Assembly: GCF_001752395.1 (NCBI RefSeq)
Contig: NZ_MKEK01000001.1
Span: forward strand, 2,693,857-2,757,856
Source: Rheinheimera salexigens
GTDB lineage: Bacteria > Pseudomonadota > Gammaproteobacteria > Enterobacterales > Alteromonadaceae
Length of the DNA stretch: 64,000 nucleotides
Reading direction: 5' to 3'
In this document: piece after piece, positions 19,891 to 28,682 of the stretch
Layout: the number at the start of each line of letters is the position of its first letter
Numbering within the stretch: position 1 is the stretch's first letter
Translations under genes and position numbers: made by a program
The notes under the pieces: generated by a model
What the model saw: only the letters and a program-made list of their open reading frames with translations
Database searches by the model: none
What the model was told of the DNA's origin: nothing

Positions 19891-20640
19891 TTAAAAGCCT
19901 AAACTAGAAAGCAGGTCATCAACATCATCCTGCCCTGTTACCACATCTTCACGCTCTGCGGCGTCTAAGATTGGCCCTTCTGCATCTCTTGCTTTAACTT
20001 TTTTATTTTTTGTTGGTGCTAAGGATGATGCAGTTTCTGACTTATTAAATGCTGTTAATAAACCAATTAAACCTTCTTCAACTTCGCGAACTAATTCAAT
20101 AACACGACTTAGAATCTGTCCGGTAAGATCTTGATAATCTTGCGCCATCAATACATCTGTCAGTAAGCTATTGAGGGTTTTAGAATCGATATTGGCTTGC
20201 AACAAAAAACCATCTACGTTATGACACATGCTTTTAAATTCATCTAACGGCAATTGGCGCTGCATAAGGCGTTGCCACTGCGGTTGAATAAGGGCTAATT
20301 GTTGGGAAATATGATCAGCTATCGGTAAACAAGACTCTACCGCATCCATCGTCCGATTAGCTGCTTGCTCCGTCATGCCAATAACATGCGCTAAGCGTTT
20401 TTTAGCATCGGGAATATCTTCTTCAAGTAAATTATTTAAAGAAGGGTCAAGATGAAAGCTTTCTAATGAGCTATGTAATTGCCGGGTTAACTTACCTACT
20501 TCAGCAAATAACTCAGAGCTATCGGGCAGCGCTAGCTGTTGTACTAATTGATTAGCAGATTCATATTGCTCTGTTTCTAATAACTCAACTAACTGGCGAG
20601 CTTGCTGTAACGAAATCACGGGCTCCGTTATTATCGTCAT
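19891..20640 (-). CDS. cheZ: CheZ, CheY-P phosphatase
   Basis: Dephosphorylates CheY-P to end the signal. It is 249 residues, mostly long helices. The active-site segment reads M-A-Q-D-Y-Q-D-L-T-G-Q-I-L near residue 170, with the catalytic Gln in the D-x-T-G-Q context, and the C-terminus D-V-D-D-L-L-S-S-L-G-F is the CheY-binding tail. It lies 25 bases after cheY. Confidence 0.95.
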   Translation of the reverse strand: MTIITEPVISLQQARQLVELLETEQYESANQLVQQLALPDSSELFAEVGKLTRQLHSSLESFHLDPSLNNLLEEDIPDAKKRLAHVIGMTEQAANRTMDAVESCLPIADHISQQLALIQPQWQRLMQRQLPLDEFKSMCHNVDGFLLQANIDSKTLNSLLTDVLMAQDYQDLTGQILSRVIELVREVEEGLIGLLTAFNKSETASSLAPTKNKKVKARDAEGPILDAAEREDVVTGQDDVDDLLSSLGF

Positions 20641-20665
20641 ATTGTGACTCCCTTGTCCGTGACGA

Positions 20666-21037
20666 TTAGCCTAAGCGCTCAAAGACTTTTGCTAGTTTTT
20701 CTTGTAACGTAGCCGCGGTAAATGGCTTCACAATGTAACCGTTTACCCCCGCTTGTGCAGCGGCAATAATTTGTTCTTTTTTAGCTTCTGCTGTAACCAT
20801 TAATACTGGAATGTGCTTTAGCTTAGCATCAGCACGAATAGCTCGAAGCAAATCGATACCTTGCATACCTGGCATATTCCAATCGGTTACTACAAAATCA
20901 AATGCAGTATTTTGCAGCATAGGTAAAGCAGTGCTGCCGTCATCCGCTTCAGAAACGTTAGTAAAGCCAAGATCACGTAACAGATTTTTTATTATTCGTC
21001 TCATAGTAGAAAAGTCATCTACCACAAGAATTTTCAT
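20666..21037 (-). CDS. cheY: CheY, chemotaxis response regulator
   Basis: Single receiver domain that, when phosphorylated, binds FliM and changes motor direction. From ATG 21037 it is 123 residues, beginning [14 protein letters not shown], with acid pocket Asp7/Asp8, phospho-Asp52 in V-T-D-W-N-M-P-G, Thr in V-T-A-E-A and Lys in I-V-K-P-F-T. The frame is open eight codons further to a TTG at 21061 (M-E-E-I-L-D-K-N), similar to the longer start annotated in Vibrio; I keep the ATG because no ribosome binding site precedes the TTG. Confidence 0.94.
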   Translation of the reverse strand: MKILVVDDFSTMRRIIKNLLRDLGFTNVSEADDGSTALPMLQNTAFDFVVTDWNMPGMQGIDLLRAIRADAKLKHIPVLMVTAEAKKEQIIAAAQAGVNGYIVKPFTAATLQEKLAKVFERLG

Positions 21038-21090
21038 GTTTTTATCCAAAATCTCCTCCAACGAGATATTACGGCAAACTCAGAATAGGT

Positions 21091-21810
21091 TTATACCCAG
21101 TCTTGCATTCTGGCTTTTAATCTAATAAGGGCTTGGCTATGTATTTGACTCACGCGTGATTCGCTTACATCTAATACCGCACCAATTTCTTTTAAATTTA
21201 GTTCTTCATTATAATATAAAGATAATACCAAAGCTTCACGCTCAGGTAACTTACTAATAGTAGACACTAAATCTTGTTGAAATGCGCTATTGGCTTGAAT
21301 ATCAAATAAAGTATCATTATCCGTATCATCGCTACTCACAATGACATCTTCAGACACACCAAGATCTTCAATGCCGATAATTCTACCACTGCTAATATCA
21401 CTAAGTATATGATGATACTCATCTAAAGAAATATTTAGCTTTTCGGCTACTTCAAAATCTTTAATATCCCGACCATGTAGGGTTTCTAATTCGGCAATCG
21501 TTTCAGCAAATAAGCGGGCATTGCGATGCACTGAGCGAGGCGTCCAGTCACCACGGCGCATTTCATCTAACATTGCGCCACGGATGCGAATGCCGGCAAA
21601 GGTTTCAAAACTGGCGCCTTTGCTGCCATCAAAATTCTTTGCGGCTTCAATTAAGCCTATCATACCGGATTGAATTAAATCATCTACTAGCACACTGGCA
21701 GGTAACCGAGCTAACAAATGATAGGCTATACGCTTCACTAGCGTCGTATGCTGCTCTATCAGTTGTTGCATACGATCAACACCGCCGTAAGCGGCTAATT
21801 TACTATTCAC
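21091..21810 (-). CDS. fliA: FliA, flagellar sigma-28 factor
   Basis: Directs RNA polymerase to late flagellar and chemotaxis promoters. It is 239 residues with sigma region 2 (L-L-A-R-L-P-A-S-V-L-V-D-D-L-I-Q-S-G-M-I-G-L-I-E-A), region 3, and region 4 (L-P-E-R-E-A-L-V-L-S-L-Y-Y-N-E-E-L-N-L). Sigma-28-like sites before both flagellin genes in this window are probable targets. FlgM, its anti-sigma factor, is not in the window. It overlaps fleN by four bases. Confidence 0.96.
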   Translation of the reverse strand: MNSKLAAYGGVDRMQQLIEQHTTLVKRIAYHLLARLPASVLVDDLIQSGMIGLIEAAKNFDGSKGASFETFAGIRIRGAMLDEMRRGDWTPRSVHRNARLFAETIAELETLHGRDIKDFEVAEKLNISLDEYHHILSDISSGRIIGIEDLGVSEDVIVSSDDTDNDTLFDIQANSAFQQDLVSTISKLPEREALVLSLYYNEELNLKEIGAVLDVSESRVSQIHSQALIRLKARMQDWV

Positions 21811-22685
21811 AGCACGCCTCGTTCCGGATGAGCGTCAATTAACTGCTCTAAGAAAAACTCTAAGTGCCCCGATGCCATATCAGGTAACGGCCACTTAGCG
21901 GCTTTTAGGGCTAAACTTTTAATGGCCATGCTCGCGGCTGTTTTAGGAAAAACATCAATAAAGGCTTTTTGTTTACGCGCCGCTTTTCGCACGTTTTCAT
22001 CATAAGGTATGGTTGCCACTAATTCCAGATTCACATCTAAAAACCGGTCAGTCACTCGGGTTAATTTAGCAAATAGTTCTTGGCCTTCTTTAACACTGCG
22101 CACCATATTGGCCACAATTTTAAATCTGTCTACGCCGTGATCTCGGCTAAGTATTTTCATTAAGGCATAAGCATCAGTAATGGATGAAGGTTCATCACAC
22201 ACCACAACTAACACATCTTGAGAGGCTCGCGAAAAGCTTAAAACCATATCAGAAATACCCGCAGCGGTATCAACCAACAACACATCGACAGCCGTTTGCA
22301 TTTCACCAAAAGCACGAATTAAACCAGCATGCTCTGCGGGGGCTAATTCTGTCATGCTTTGTGAACCTGAAGACGCCGGTATAATTTTTATACCAAACGG
22401 GCCTTCGATAATAATATCATCAAGCGAAACTTCGCCTGATAGAACGTGAGATAAGTTTTTTTCTACCCGTAAACCAAGCATCACATCACAGTTTGCTAAG
22501 CCTAAGTCGGCATCTAGCACCATAACGCTTTTACCCAATTGGGCTAAAGCCATAGCAAGGTTAAGCGACACGTTAGTTTTACCTACGCCGCCTTTACCGC
22601 CACTAATCGAAATAACTTTTACCATCTGTTTATTCATTCTTCTAAGACCATTAGCTTGATCATCAAAATTGTCATGATTATGCAT
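21807..22685 (-). CDS. fleN: FleN/FlhG, MinD-like flagellar number regulator
   Basis: ParA/MinD-type ATPase that limits flagellar number, typically by opposing FlhF and the master regulator (FleQ/FlrA). It is 292 residues with deviant Walker A G-G-K-G-G-V-G-K-T (29-37), V-D-T-A-A-G-I near residue 139, and a C-terminal helical membrane-targeting region. It overlaps flhF by eight bases and leads into fliA, the usual flhA-flhF-fleN-fliA order of polar flagellates. Confidence 0.94.
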   Translation of the reverse strand: MHNHDNFDDQANGLRRMNKQMVKVISISGGKGGVGKTNVSLNLAMALAQLGKSVMVLDADLGLANCDVMLGLRVEKNLSHVLSGEVSLDDIIIEGPFGIKIIPASSGSQSMTELAPAEHAGLIRAFGEMQTAVDVLLVDTAAGISDMVLSFSRASQDVLVVVCDEPSSITDAYALMKILSRDHGVDRFKIVANMVRSVKEGQELFAKLTRVTDRFLDVNLELVATIPYDENVRKAARKQKAFIDVFPKTAASMAIKSLALKAAKWPLPDMASGHLEFFLEQLIDAHPERGVL

Positions 22686-24135
22686 AGGTCCCTTCCGCCC
22701 GATTCATCTCATCATTGTACCACTGATGAACCGTACTACTTTGTGCTAGTCGTAATGTTTCTGCCTGTTGCACTAATGCTTTTGCGTCTGCAACTGCAAT
22801 ATCCTCAGGCACACGCTGACCATTGGTCAAATAACTTACGGCTAGTGAATTTTGAATTGCCACATTAATTACCTCGCCTAAACTTAAACATTCGTCAAGT
22901 TTAGTAAAAATACAACCAGATAATGGAATGCGCTTAAAGTGGGTAACGCTTTCTTGCATAACCCGCGCCTGTGCTGTTGCAGACAATACCAGATAACTTT
23001 TTATTTTGACATGGCTATTATGCACCAGCGTGGCAAGTTTTTCGGCTAAACGCACATCGCGTTGGCTCATACCTGCGGTATCAATTAATATCAATTTACG
23101 TTGTTGTAACTGATTAATTAATAACGTTAATTCTTCGCTATCTTTAGCTAACTTAACTGGACAGCCAATAATGCGGCCAAAGGTGGCTAATTGCTCATAA
23201 GCACCAATGCGATAGCAGTCGGTTGTAATCAGCGCCACTTGGTCGGCACCATGACGACGGGCAAACTCTGCCGCTAATTTAGCAACGGTAGTGGTTTTAC
23301 CCACCCCTGTTGGCCCGACTAACGCTACTACTCCACCGCGACGCAAAATATCGTCATTGGTGGTACTAATTTGGCCGGCTAATAACTCTAAGGCAGAATC
23401 CCAGGCATCATTAGCATTCATGTCTTCAGACATAAAACAGGCTAGCTGATCAGCCATTTGCTCTGTTAACCCTAGCTGTTGCAAATTTTCAATCACCAAA
23501 GCACGTACTGGCTCGCGGCGTGCTAAATCTTGCCACATTAAACCTGACACTTGATGTTGTAATAATTGACGCATCGACAGCATTTCATTGCGCATCGAGT
23601 CCATCTGTTTTTGCATTAAGCTGGCTTGTTGCTGTTGCAACTTGCTTATTTCTGTTAATTGGCTATTCGCTGCGGCTTGCGCATTGCCAGTATTTTGACG
23701 CTCAAAGCCACTTTGGCGCTCAGGGCTGCTTGGTCTATCATAGCCATTTTGACGCTCAAGGCTGTTCTGCCGAGAGGCTTGAGCTGGACGATTAAATGCC
23801 GCAGCCGGTTGTGCTGTAGCACCGTTCGCACTATTAGCACTGCCATCATTGTGCTGTTTTTGCATTTGACGGGCTAATAATGCTTGTAGTGAGTCGCCAG
23901 CCGATTCAGTGTCATCATCGTCAGATACCGTGGCTTGAAAACGTGGCTCAGCCCGCTTAAGCACTGGCTTAGAGGCTGCCTGCACTGGCGCGGTCTCGTT
24001 ATCAATAGCCGCGACTATCTCTACACCTTCTGGTACTTTTTTATTGGATAAAATAATTGCATCAGGTCCAAGGAACTCTTTCACCTCGGTTAAAGCACTA
24101 CGCATGTCTTTTGCTACAAAGCGTTTTATTTTCAT
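22678..24135 (-). CDS. flhF: FlhF, SRP-like GTPase for polar flagellar placement
   Basis: Recruits the first flagellar parts to the pole. It is 485 residues: an N-terminal B domain starting M-K-I-K-R-F-V-A-K-D-M-R-S-A-L, a disordered Gln/Asn/Arg-rich stretch (about 95-165) with imperfect E-R-Q-x-G-x repeats, then the N and G domains with G1 V-G-P-T-G-V-G-K-T-T (273-282), D-T-A-G and T-K-L-D-E. The ATG follows flhA by nine bases. Confidence 0.95.
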   Translation of the reverse strand: MKIKRFVAKDMRSALTEVKEFLGPDAIILSNKKVPEGVEIVAAIDNETAPVQAASKPVLKRAEPRFQATVSDDDDTESAGDSLQALLARQMQKQHNDGSANSANGATAQPAAAFNRPAQASRQNSLERQNGYDRPSSPERQSGFERQNTGNAQAAANSQLTEISKLQQQQASLMQKQMDSMRNEMLSMRQLLQHQVSGLMWQDLARREPVRALVIENLQQLGLTEQMADQLACFMSEDMNANDAWDSALELLAGQISTTNDDILRRGGVVALVGPTGVGKTTTVAKLAAEFARRHGADQVALITTDCYRIGAYEQLATFGRIIGCPVKLAKDSEELTLLINQLQQRKLILIDTAGMSQRDVRLAEKLATLVHNSHVKIKSYLVLSATAQARVMQESVTHFKRIPLSGCIFTKLDECLSLGEVINVAIQNSLAVSYLTNGQRVPEDIAVADAKALVQQAETLRLAQSSTVHQWYNDEMNRAEGTYA

Positions 24136-24144
24136 GAGTTACTC

Positions 24145-26244
24145 CTAAGAAGCCTGACCAATCACACTAACAATGCGAATTTGTTTATCATCGGGTATCT
24201 CTTGATAAGACAATACCCTCAGTCCTGGAATGGTATACTTCACGAATCGTGCCATAACTGATCGTAAAATTCCTGACGTTAGTAAAACTGCACTATCGCC
24301 ACTTAATTCTTGGTTTTGATAAGACTCTTGTAATGACTGTTGAATTCTATCTGCTAGGCCCGGTTCAATACCTGCACCGTCATTTCCGGCCGCTTGCATA
24401 GACTGATGCAGCATTTGTTCTAATTCTGGCGCAAAGGTAATGACCGGTATCTCACTGCGATTACCACCCACTTCTTGCACAATTAACCGACGTAAGGCAA
24501 TTCGACACGCTGCGGTTAACACATCCACATCCTGACTTTTCGCGCCATATTCCACTAACGTTTGCACAATAGTGCGCATATCGCGAATTGGCACACCTTC
24601 TTGTAATAAGTTTTGCAGTACTTTCACTACCACTGTTAGTGGCAACGTATCCGGCACTAAGCCCTCTACTAATTTAGGTGAATGCTTAGCTAACATATCC
24701 AGTAGGTTCTGTACTTCTTCATGCCCCAGTAAACTCGCCGCATGATTAGTTAAAATTTGACTTAAATGCGTGGCGACGACAGTTGCGGCATCAACAACGG
24801 TATAACCTAAGGTTTGGGCATGTTCACGCTGATCTTTTGCTATCCAAACTGCATCTAAACCAAAAGCAGGATCTTTGGTTTCTATGCCTTTTACCGTGCC
24901 AAAGACTTGGCCAGGGTTAATGGCTAATTCGTTATCATGGCGCAATTCACTTTCACCACTGATCACGCCCATTAAGGTCATACGATAGCTATTAGGCTCT
25001 AAATCTAAATTATCGCGAATATGTACCGGCGGAATTAAAAAACCTAATTCTTGCGATAACTTTTTACGCACGCCTTTAATCCGGCTTAATAGCTCTCCGC
25101 CCTGGCTTTTATCAACCAGCGGAATTAAGCGATAACCCACTTCTAAACCAATTACATCGACGCCTTGCACGTCATCCCAACCAATTTCTTTATTAAGCTG
25201 TGGCGCATCGGTTTGTACCGCAGCATCACGTGTAATAAGCTCGGCTTTGGCTTCTTTACCGCGTTTGTGCATGAAATACGCCATCGCGCCAACAATAGCC
25301 GCTAACGATAAAAATGAAAAATGCGGCATACCCGGTACTATACCCATAAGCGTTAATACGCCTGAGGCCACAAACAACACTTGAGTATTGCCCAATTGCG
25401 CCGTCATTTGCTGGCCCATGTTTTGCGATTTATTTTGCCGGGTAACAATAATTGCAGTACCAATAGACAATAACAGCGACGGGATTTGCGCCACTAAACC
25501 ATCACCTATGGTTAATAACGTATACACTTCCATGGCATTAGCAAAAGACAAATCATGCTGGAACATGCCAATAAATAAGCCACCCACTAAGTTGATGACT
25601 AAAATAACAATACCGGCGATGGCATCGCCTTTAACAAACTTACTGGCACCATCCATCGAACCATAAAAGTCGGCTTCGCTTGTTACTTCTTCACGCCGAT
25701 CTCTGGCTTGCTCTTGGGTAATTAAACCTGAGTTTAAATCGGCATCAATCGCCATCTGCTTACCTGGCATAGCATCAAGGGTAAAACGCGCAGATACTTC
25801 AGCAATACGACCGGCACCTTTGGTCACAACCACAAAGTTAATGATAATTAAAATTAAGAACACCACGATACCAACGGCATAGTTGCCACCAATAACCACC
25901 GAGCCAAAAGCTTCGATTACTTTACCGGCCGCATCACCACCATTATGACCTTCAAGTAATACCACCCGGGTGCTGGCCACGTTAAGTGCCAAGCGCATTA
26001 TCGTCGCCACTAACAAAATAGCCGGAAAAGCACCAAAATCGAGGGGGCGCAAGGTATAAACCGTTACCAATAACACCACTAGCGATAGTGCAATGTTAAA
26101 TGAGAACAATACATCTAACAGCACTGGGGCTAAAGGCAACACCACCATCGCTAACGCAGCTAAAATAAATAGCGGCGTACCCAAGCCTTGTAAAAACCTG
26201 AGTTTAGAACGATCAAAACCTTTGATATAACTGACTAACTGCAT
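24145..26244 (-). CDS. flhA: FlhA, flagellar type III export gate protein
   Basis: Major export-gate subunit: it conducts protons and its cytoplasmic ring receives chaperone-substrate complexes. It is 699 residues with about eight membrane helices in the first half, the FHIPEP-type signature region (V-V-T-K-G-A-G-R-I-A-E-V-S-A-R-F-T-L-D-A-M-P split by helices, near 145-165) and a large cytoplasmic domain from about 340. A sigma-54-type promoter lies about 40-55 bases upstream. It begins a run of overlapping or closely spaced genes down to the DUF2802 gene. Confidence 0.96.
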   Translation of the reverse strand: MQLVSYIKGFDRSKLRFLQGLGTPLFILAALAMVVLPLAPVLLDVLFSFNIALSLVVLLVTVYTLRPLDFGAFPAILLVATIMRLALNVASTRVVLLEGHNGGDAAGKVIEAFGSVVIGGNYAVGIVVFLILIIINFVVVTKGAGRIAEVSARFTLDAMPGKQMAIDADLNSGLITQEQARDRREEVTSEADFYGSMDGASKFVKGDAIAGIVILVINLVGGLFIGMFQHDLSFANAMEVYTLLTIGDGLVAQIPSLLLSIGTAIIVTRQNKSQNMGQQMTAQLGNTQVLFVASGVLTLMGIVPGMPHFSFLSLAAIVGAMAYFMHKRGKEAKAELITRDAAVQTDAPQLNKEIGWDDVQGVDVIGLEVGYRLIPLVDKSQGGELLSRIKGVRKKLSQELGFLIPPVHIRDNLDLEPNSYRMTLMGVISGESELRHDNELAINPGQVFGTVKGIETKDPAFGLDAVWIAKDQREHAQTLGYTVVDAATVVATHLSQILTNHAASLLGHEEVQNLLDMLAKHSPKLVEGLVPDTLPLTVVVKVLQNLLQEGVPIRDMRTIVQTLVEYGAKSQDVDVLTAACRIALRRLIVQEVGGNRSEIPVITFAPELEQMLHQSMQAAGNDGAGIEPGLADRIQQSLQESYQNQELSGDSAVLLTSGILRSVMARFVKYTIPGLRVLSYQEIPDDKQIRIVSVIGQAS

Positions 26245-26284
26245 GACAACCCTGACAGTAAATTGGCGCTATACAGGGTATTAA

Positions 26285-26299
26285 GCAAGAACTGCTCCA
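26285..26299 (-). promoter_or_regulatory. Sigma-54 (-24/-12) promoter before flhA
   Basis: On the minus strand this reads TGGAGCAGTTCTTGC, with the required GG-N10-GC spacing and a strong TTGC -12 element. Transcription would start near 26273, about 30 bases before the flhA ATG. FlrA or FlrC would be the enhancer-binding activator. Seen directly as a motif; activity is inferred. Confidence 0.72.
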
Positions 26300-26325
26300 A
26301 TATTGGAGAACCTAGCTGGAAGTGT

Positions 26326-26348
26326 GGATATCAGAGAGTTAGATATCC
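26326..26348. repeat. Inverted repeat upstream of the flhA promoter
   Basis: GGATATC at 26326-26332 is repeated in inverse at 26342-26348 with a nine-base spacer. It lies about 50-75 bases upstream of the predicted flhA start, a usual distance for activator sites of sigma-54 promoters. It has no U-run, so it is not an obvious terminator. Confidence 0.4.
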
Positions 26349-26393
26349 GCTTTTAGGGTAACAGGATAGTGTTCATCCTTGAGAACAATAGGA

Positions 26394-26432
26394 CTAAAAT
26401 TTGATTTTACCAATTACAATATCTTTAAACAT
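26394..26432 (-). pseudogene. Remnant 3' end of a second DUF962 gene
   Basis: Read on the minus strand this encodes M-F-K-D-I-V-I-G-K-I-K-F-stop, eleven of twelve residues identical to the end of the intact DUF962 gene (M-F-K-D-I-L-I-G-K-I-K-F-stop at 27129). Weaker similarity continues about 15 bases upstream to 26447 with a one-base shift that breaks the frame. The remnant and the intact gene flank the unknown gene at 26488-27060 as direct repeats. Confidence 0.8.
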
Positions 26433-26487
26433 CTGCCTATGTACCTACATTTGTTTTTTTTGGTTATGCAGATTTTCCTAAGTCGAA

Positions 26488-27060
26488 TCAAACTATATTG
26501 TGCCGAGTATTTGTTCCCAGCCATTGGTTAACAGTGTTAACAATCTCGTTGGCCTTTGTTTTCTTCATTCCGATATTAAAGCCAACTAGCCAACGCACTT
26601 TATCCATTTCAGGTGCAAAAATCATTGAGCTTTTACCACCCAGAATGTCATCGGGGATCTCACCCGTTGACAAGGCTAAACTATATCGTGAAACCGCACT
26701 GTGGTTACTTTTTCGCTGCATCTCAAGATAAGCAAATAAAACGGGTTTGATCAGTCGAGTTTCACTGCGCAAACCAAATAGGCGAAATGTGTTCAAAGGC
26801 AACAGCGGTGCACTTATTCGGCTAATCGTCCCCGCAGTTCGATCAAAATGAATGGTTGTTTTACGCATAGCCAGTGTAAACCCAGCAAGAAAGGCTATTC
26901 CGATAAACACTAGAATTAATTTATTCAGTATCGGAGATGCGGTCATTTCAGCCGGCTCGAGCAAAAAACAAAATCCAGCAACAACCAAGCCCACAGCAAG
27001 CCCCCACCAAGGACTATCTTTCAAGATAAGATGCTGTTGAGTATTTTCTTGTATGTGCAT
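26488..27060 (-). CDS. Hypothetical inner-membrane protein
   Basis: I do not recognise this 190-residue protein. It has two likely membrane helices (about 20-37 and 46-64), then a soluble domain opening with T-T-I-H-F-D-R-T-A-G-T-I-S-R, a pattern seen in small membrane proteins with a PH-like beta domain. A cluster of W, G and K (V-R-W-L-V-G-F-N-I-G-M-K-K) comes near 155. ATG 27060 is preferred to the TTG at 27069. It lies between flhB and flhA with no flagellar signature and is flanked by DUF962 3'-end copies, which suggests it came in by insertion or duplication. Confidence 0.6.
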   Translation of the reverse strand: MHIQENTQQHLILKDSPWWGLAVGLVVAGFCFLLEPAEMTASPILNKLILVFIGIAFLAGFTLAMRKTTIHFDRTAGTISRISAPLLPLNTFRLFGLRSETRLIKPVLFAYLEMQRKSNHSAVSRYSLALSTGEIPDDILGGKSSMIFAPEMDKVRWLVGFNIGMKKTKANEIVNTVNQWLGTNTRHNIV

Positions 27061-27128
27061 AGCTCTCAACCTTAAAATTTATGCCTAATATATAAACCAA
27101 TTAACGCCAAGTATTAATAGGTTAATCT

Positions 27129-27434
27129 TCAAAACTTAATCTTGCCAATTAAAATATCTTTAAACATCACCCAATCACCTATTAAGCTGTAAATTGGATA
27201 AGTAAAAGTTGCTGGCCTATTTTTTTCAAACACAAAATGGCCCAGCCAGGCAAAACCATAACCAATGACAGGGAGTAGCCACAGTAGAAGCAGTTTGCCT
27301 GATATAGCAACATAGATAAGTAGCATAATAATGATACTAGAACCTATAAAATGCAGCCGACGGCAGGCTTGGTTAGTGTGTTGGCTTAAGTAAAATGGGT
27401 AAAACTCAGCAAAATTTTTATATTGTTTAGACAT
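27129..27434 (-). CDS. DUF962 (Mpo1-like) membrane protein
   Basis: A 101-residue protein of the DUF962/YGL010w family: F-A-E-F-Y-P-F-Y-L-S-Q-H-T-N near the start, R-R-L-H-F-I-G-S-S, and G-Y-G-F-A-W-L-G-H-F-V-F-E-K-N-R-P-A-T-F. The conserved histidines (H19, H29 and the H of L-G-H-F) match those that bind metal in the yeast dioxygenase Mpo1, which alpha-oxidises 2-hydroxy fatty acids; activity here is inference. It has about two membrane helices. ATG 27434 has AAGGAT upstream and is preferred to the longer frame. It is not a flagellar gene, yet it follows flhB on the same strand. Confidence 0.82.
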   Translation of the reverse strand: MSKQYKNFAEFYPFYLSQHTNQACRRLHFIGSSIIIMLLIYVAISGKLLLLWLLPVIGYGFAWLGHFVFEKNRPATFTYPIYSLIGDWVMFKDILIGKIKF

Positions 27435-27539
27435 TAAGCTATCCTTGCCGCGTTTGGCATTCAATATATTATTACTCAGCTTTGCTGATTAAATTTACCA
27501 AATCAACAGCCAACTTCACTTTGAGAGCATTATTTAAAC

Positions 27540-28670
27540 TTAATGGCGATAATCATCAGGAATAGGCAGATCTTTGGCTAGGGCTTTAGGTCTAGTACCT
27601 TTGCCTTTTTTGTGCATTTTTAATTGATACACATAGGCGAGTACTTGGGCTACGGCGGCGAATAGCTGCTCTGGGATGGGGTGATCTACTTTTGTAGTGT
27701 GGAAGATAGAACGGGCTAATGCTGGCGATTCTAATACCGGGATTTTATGCTCGTTGGCTATTTTACGAATATGCATGGCTACTTCATCCACACCTTTAGC
27801 CACTACAACGGGGGCTTTAAACTTACCTTGGTCGTATTTTAGCGCTATGGCGTAGTGTGTCGGGTTGGTAACGATAACATCGGCTTTGGGTACTTCTTGC
27901 ATCATCCGTTTCATCGACATTTCCATCTGAGTGCGACGAATACGCTGCTTTATCTCTGGGCTACCTTCACTATTTTTATGCTCGTCTTTTATTTCCTGCA
28001 ACGACATCTTAAGTTGTTTTATATGGTTCCACTTTTGATACGGTGCATCCACTAAAGCAATCACCGATACGCTGGAGCATAGTCCTAAAAATATCCATGC
28101 TAAAAAGTATAAAGCCGACTCAATATTATTCGGCTCACTCATCAAAGATAACGACATAATGTCGTCGAAAAAGAATTTTAATAATAAATAGGCAATGCCG
28201 ACAACAACGATAACTTTTAAAAAGCTTTTTAATAGCTCAACAAAAGCTTGTAAACCAAACATGCGTTTAAAGCCTTTAAATACACTCATTTTACTGGCTT
28301 TAGGGGCTGCGGCTTGCATACTAAAATTAAAGCCACCTAATAAGGTATTACCAATAAAAGCTGCGGCTAAAATAACGGCAAAAATACCTGCCATAGGCGG
28401 TATAAGCTCTTTACCTACTTCACCCCATGCCGTGAACATAGAATTAACTTCAAACATATCTTTTTGGTCTAAGCGCAGCATGCGCTGACCAATAGTTAAG
28501 ATCCCCATCGCTAACATTTTGCCAAACATCAGTATGGCGCAGGCACTACCAATTAAAACAAAGGCCGTTCCTAAGTCTTTGGATCGGGCTATCTGGCCTT
28601 TTTCGGCTGCGTCTTGCAGCTTCTTAGCCGTGGGCTGTTCGGTTTTTTCCGCACTATCATCTGCTGCCAT
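27540..28670 (-). CDS. flhB: FlhB, export-switch protein
   Basis: Controls the change from hook to filament export. It is 376 residues with four membrane helices (about 30-215) and a cytoplasmic domain with the self-cleaving N-P-T-H motif in V-T-N-P-T-H-Y-A-I-A-L near residue 267. It follows fliR by 12 bases and is the last clear gene of the fliE-flhB block. The flhA gene would normally follow; here two unrelated genes intervene. Confidence 0.96.
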   Translation of the reverse strand: MAADDSAEKTEQPTAKKLQDAAEKGQIARSKDLGTAFVLIGSACAILMFGKMLAMGILTIGQRMLRLDQKDMFEVNSMFTAWGEVGKELIPPMAGIFAVILAAAFIGNTLLGGFNFSMQAAAPKASKMSVFKGFKRMFGLQAFVELLKSFLKVIVVVGIAYLLLKFFFDDIMSLSLMSEPNNIESALYFLAWIFLGLCSSVSVIALVDAPYQKWNHIKQLKMSLQEIKDEHKNSEGSPEIKQRIRRTQMEMSMKRMMQEVPKADVIVTNPTHYAIALKYDQGKFKAPVVVAKGVDEVAMHIRKIANEHKIPVLESPALARSIFHTTKVDHPIPEQLFAAVAQVLAYVYQLKMHKKGKGTRPKALAKDLPIPDDYRH

Positions 28671-28682
28671 AGCGAAGCTCCC

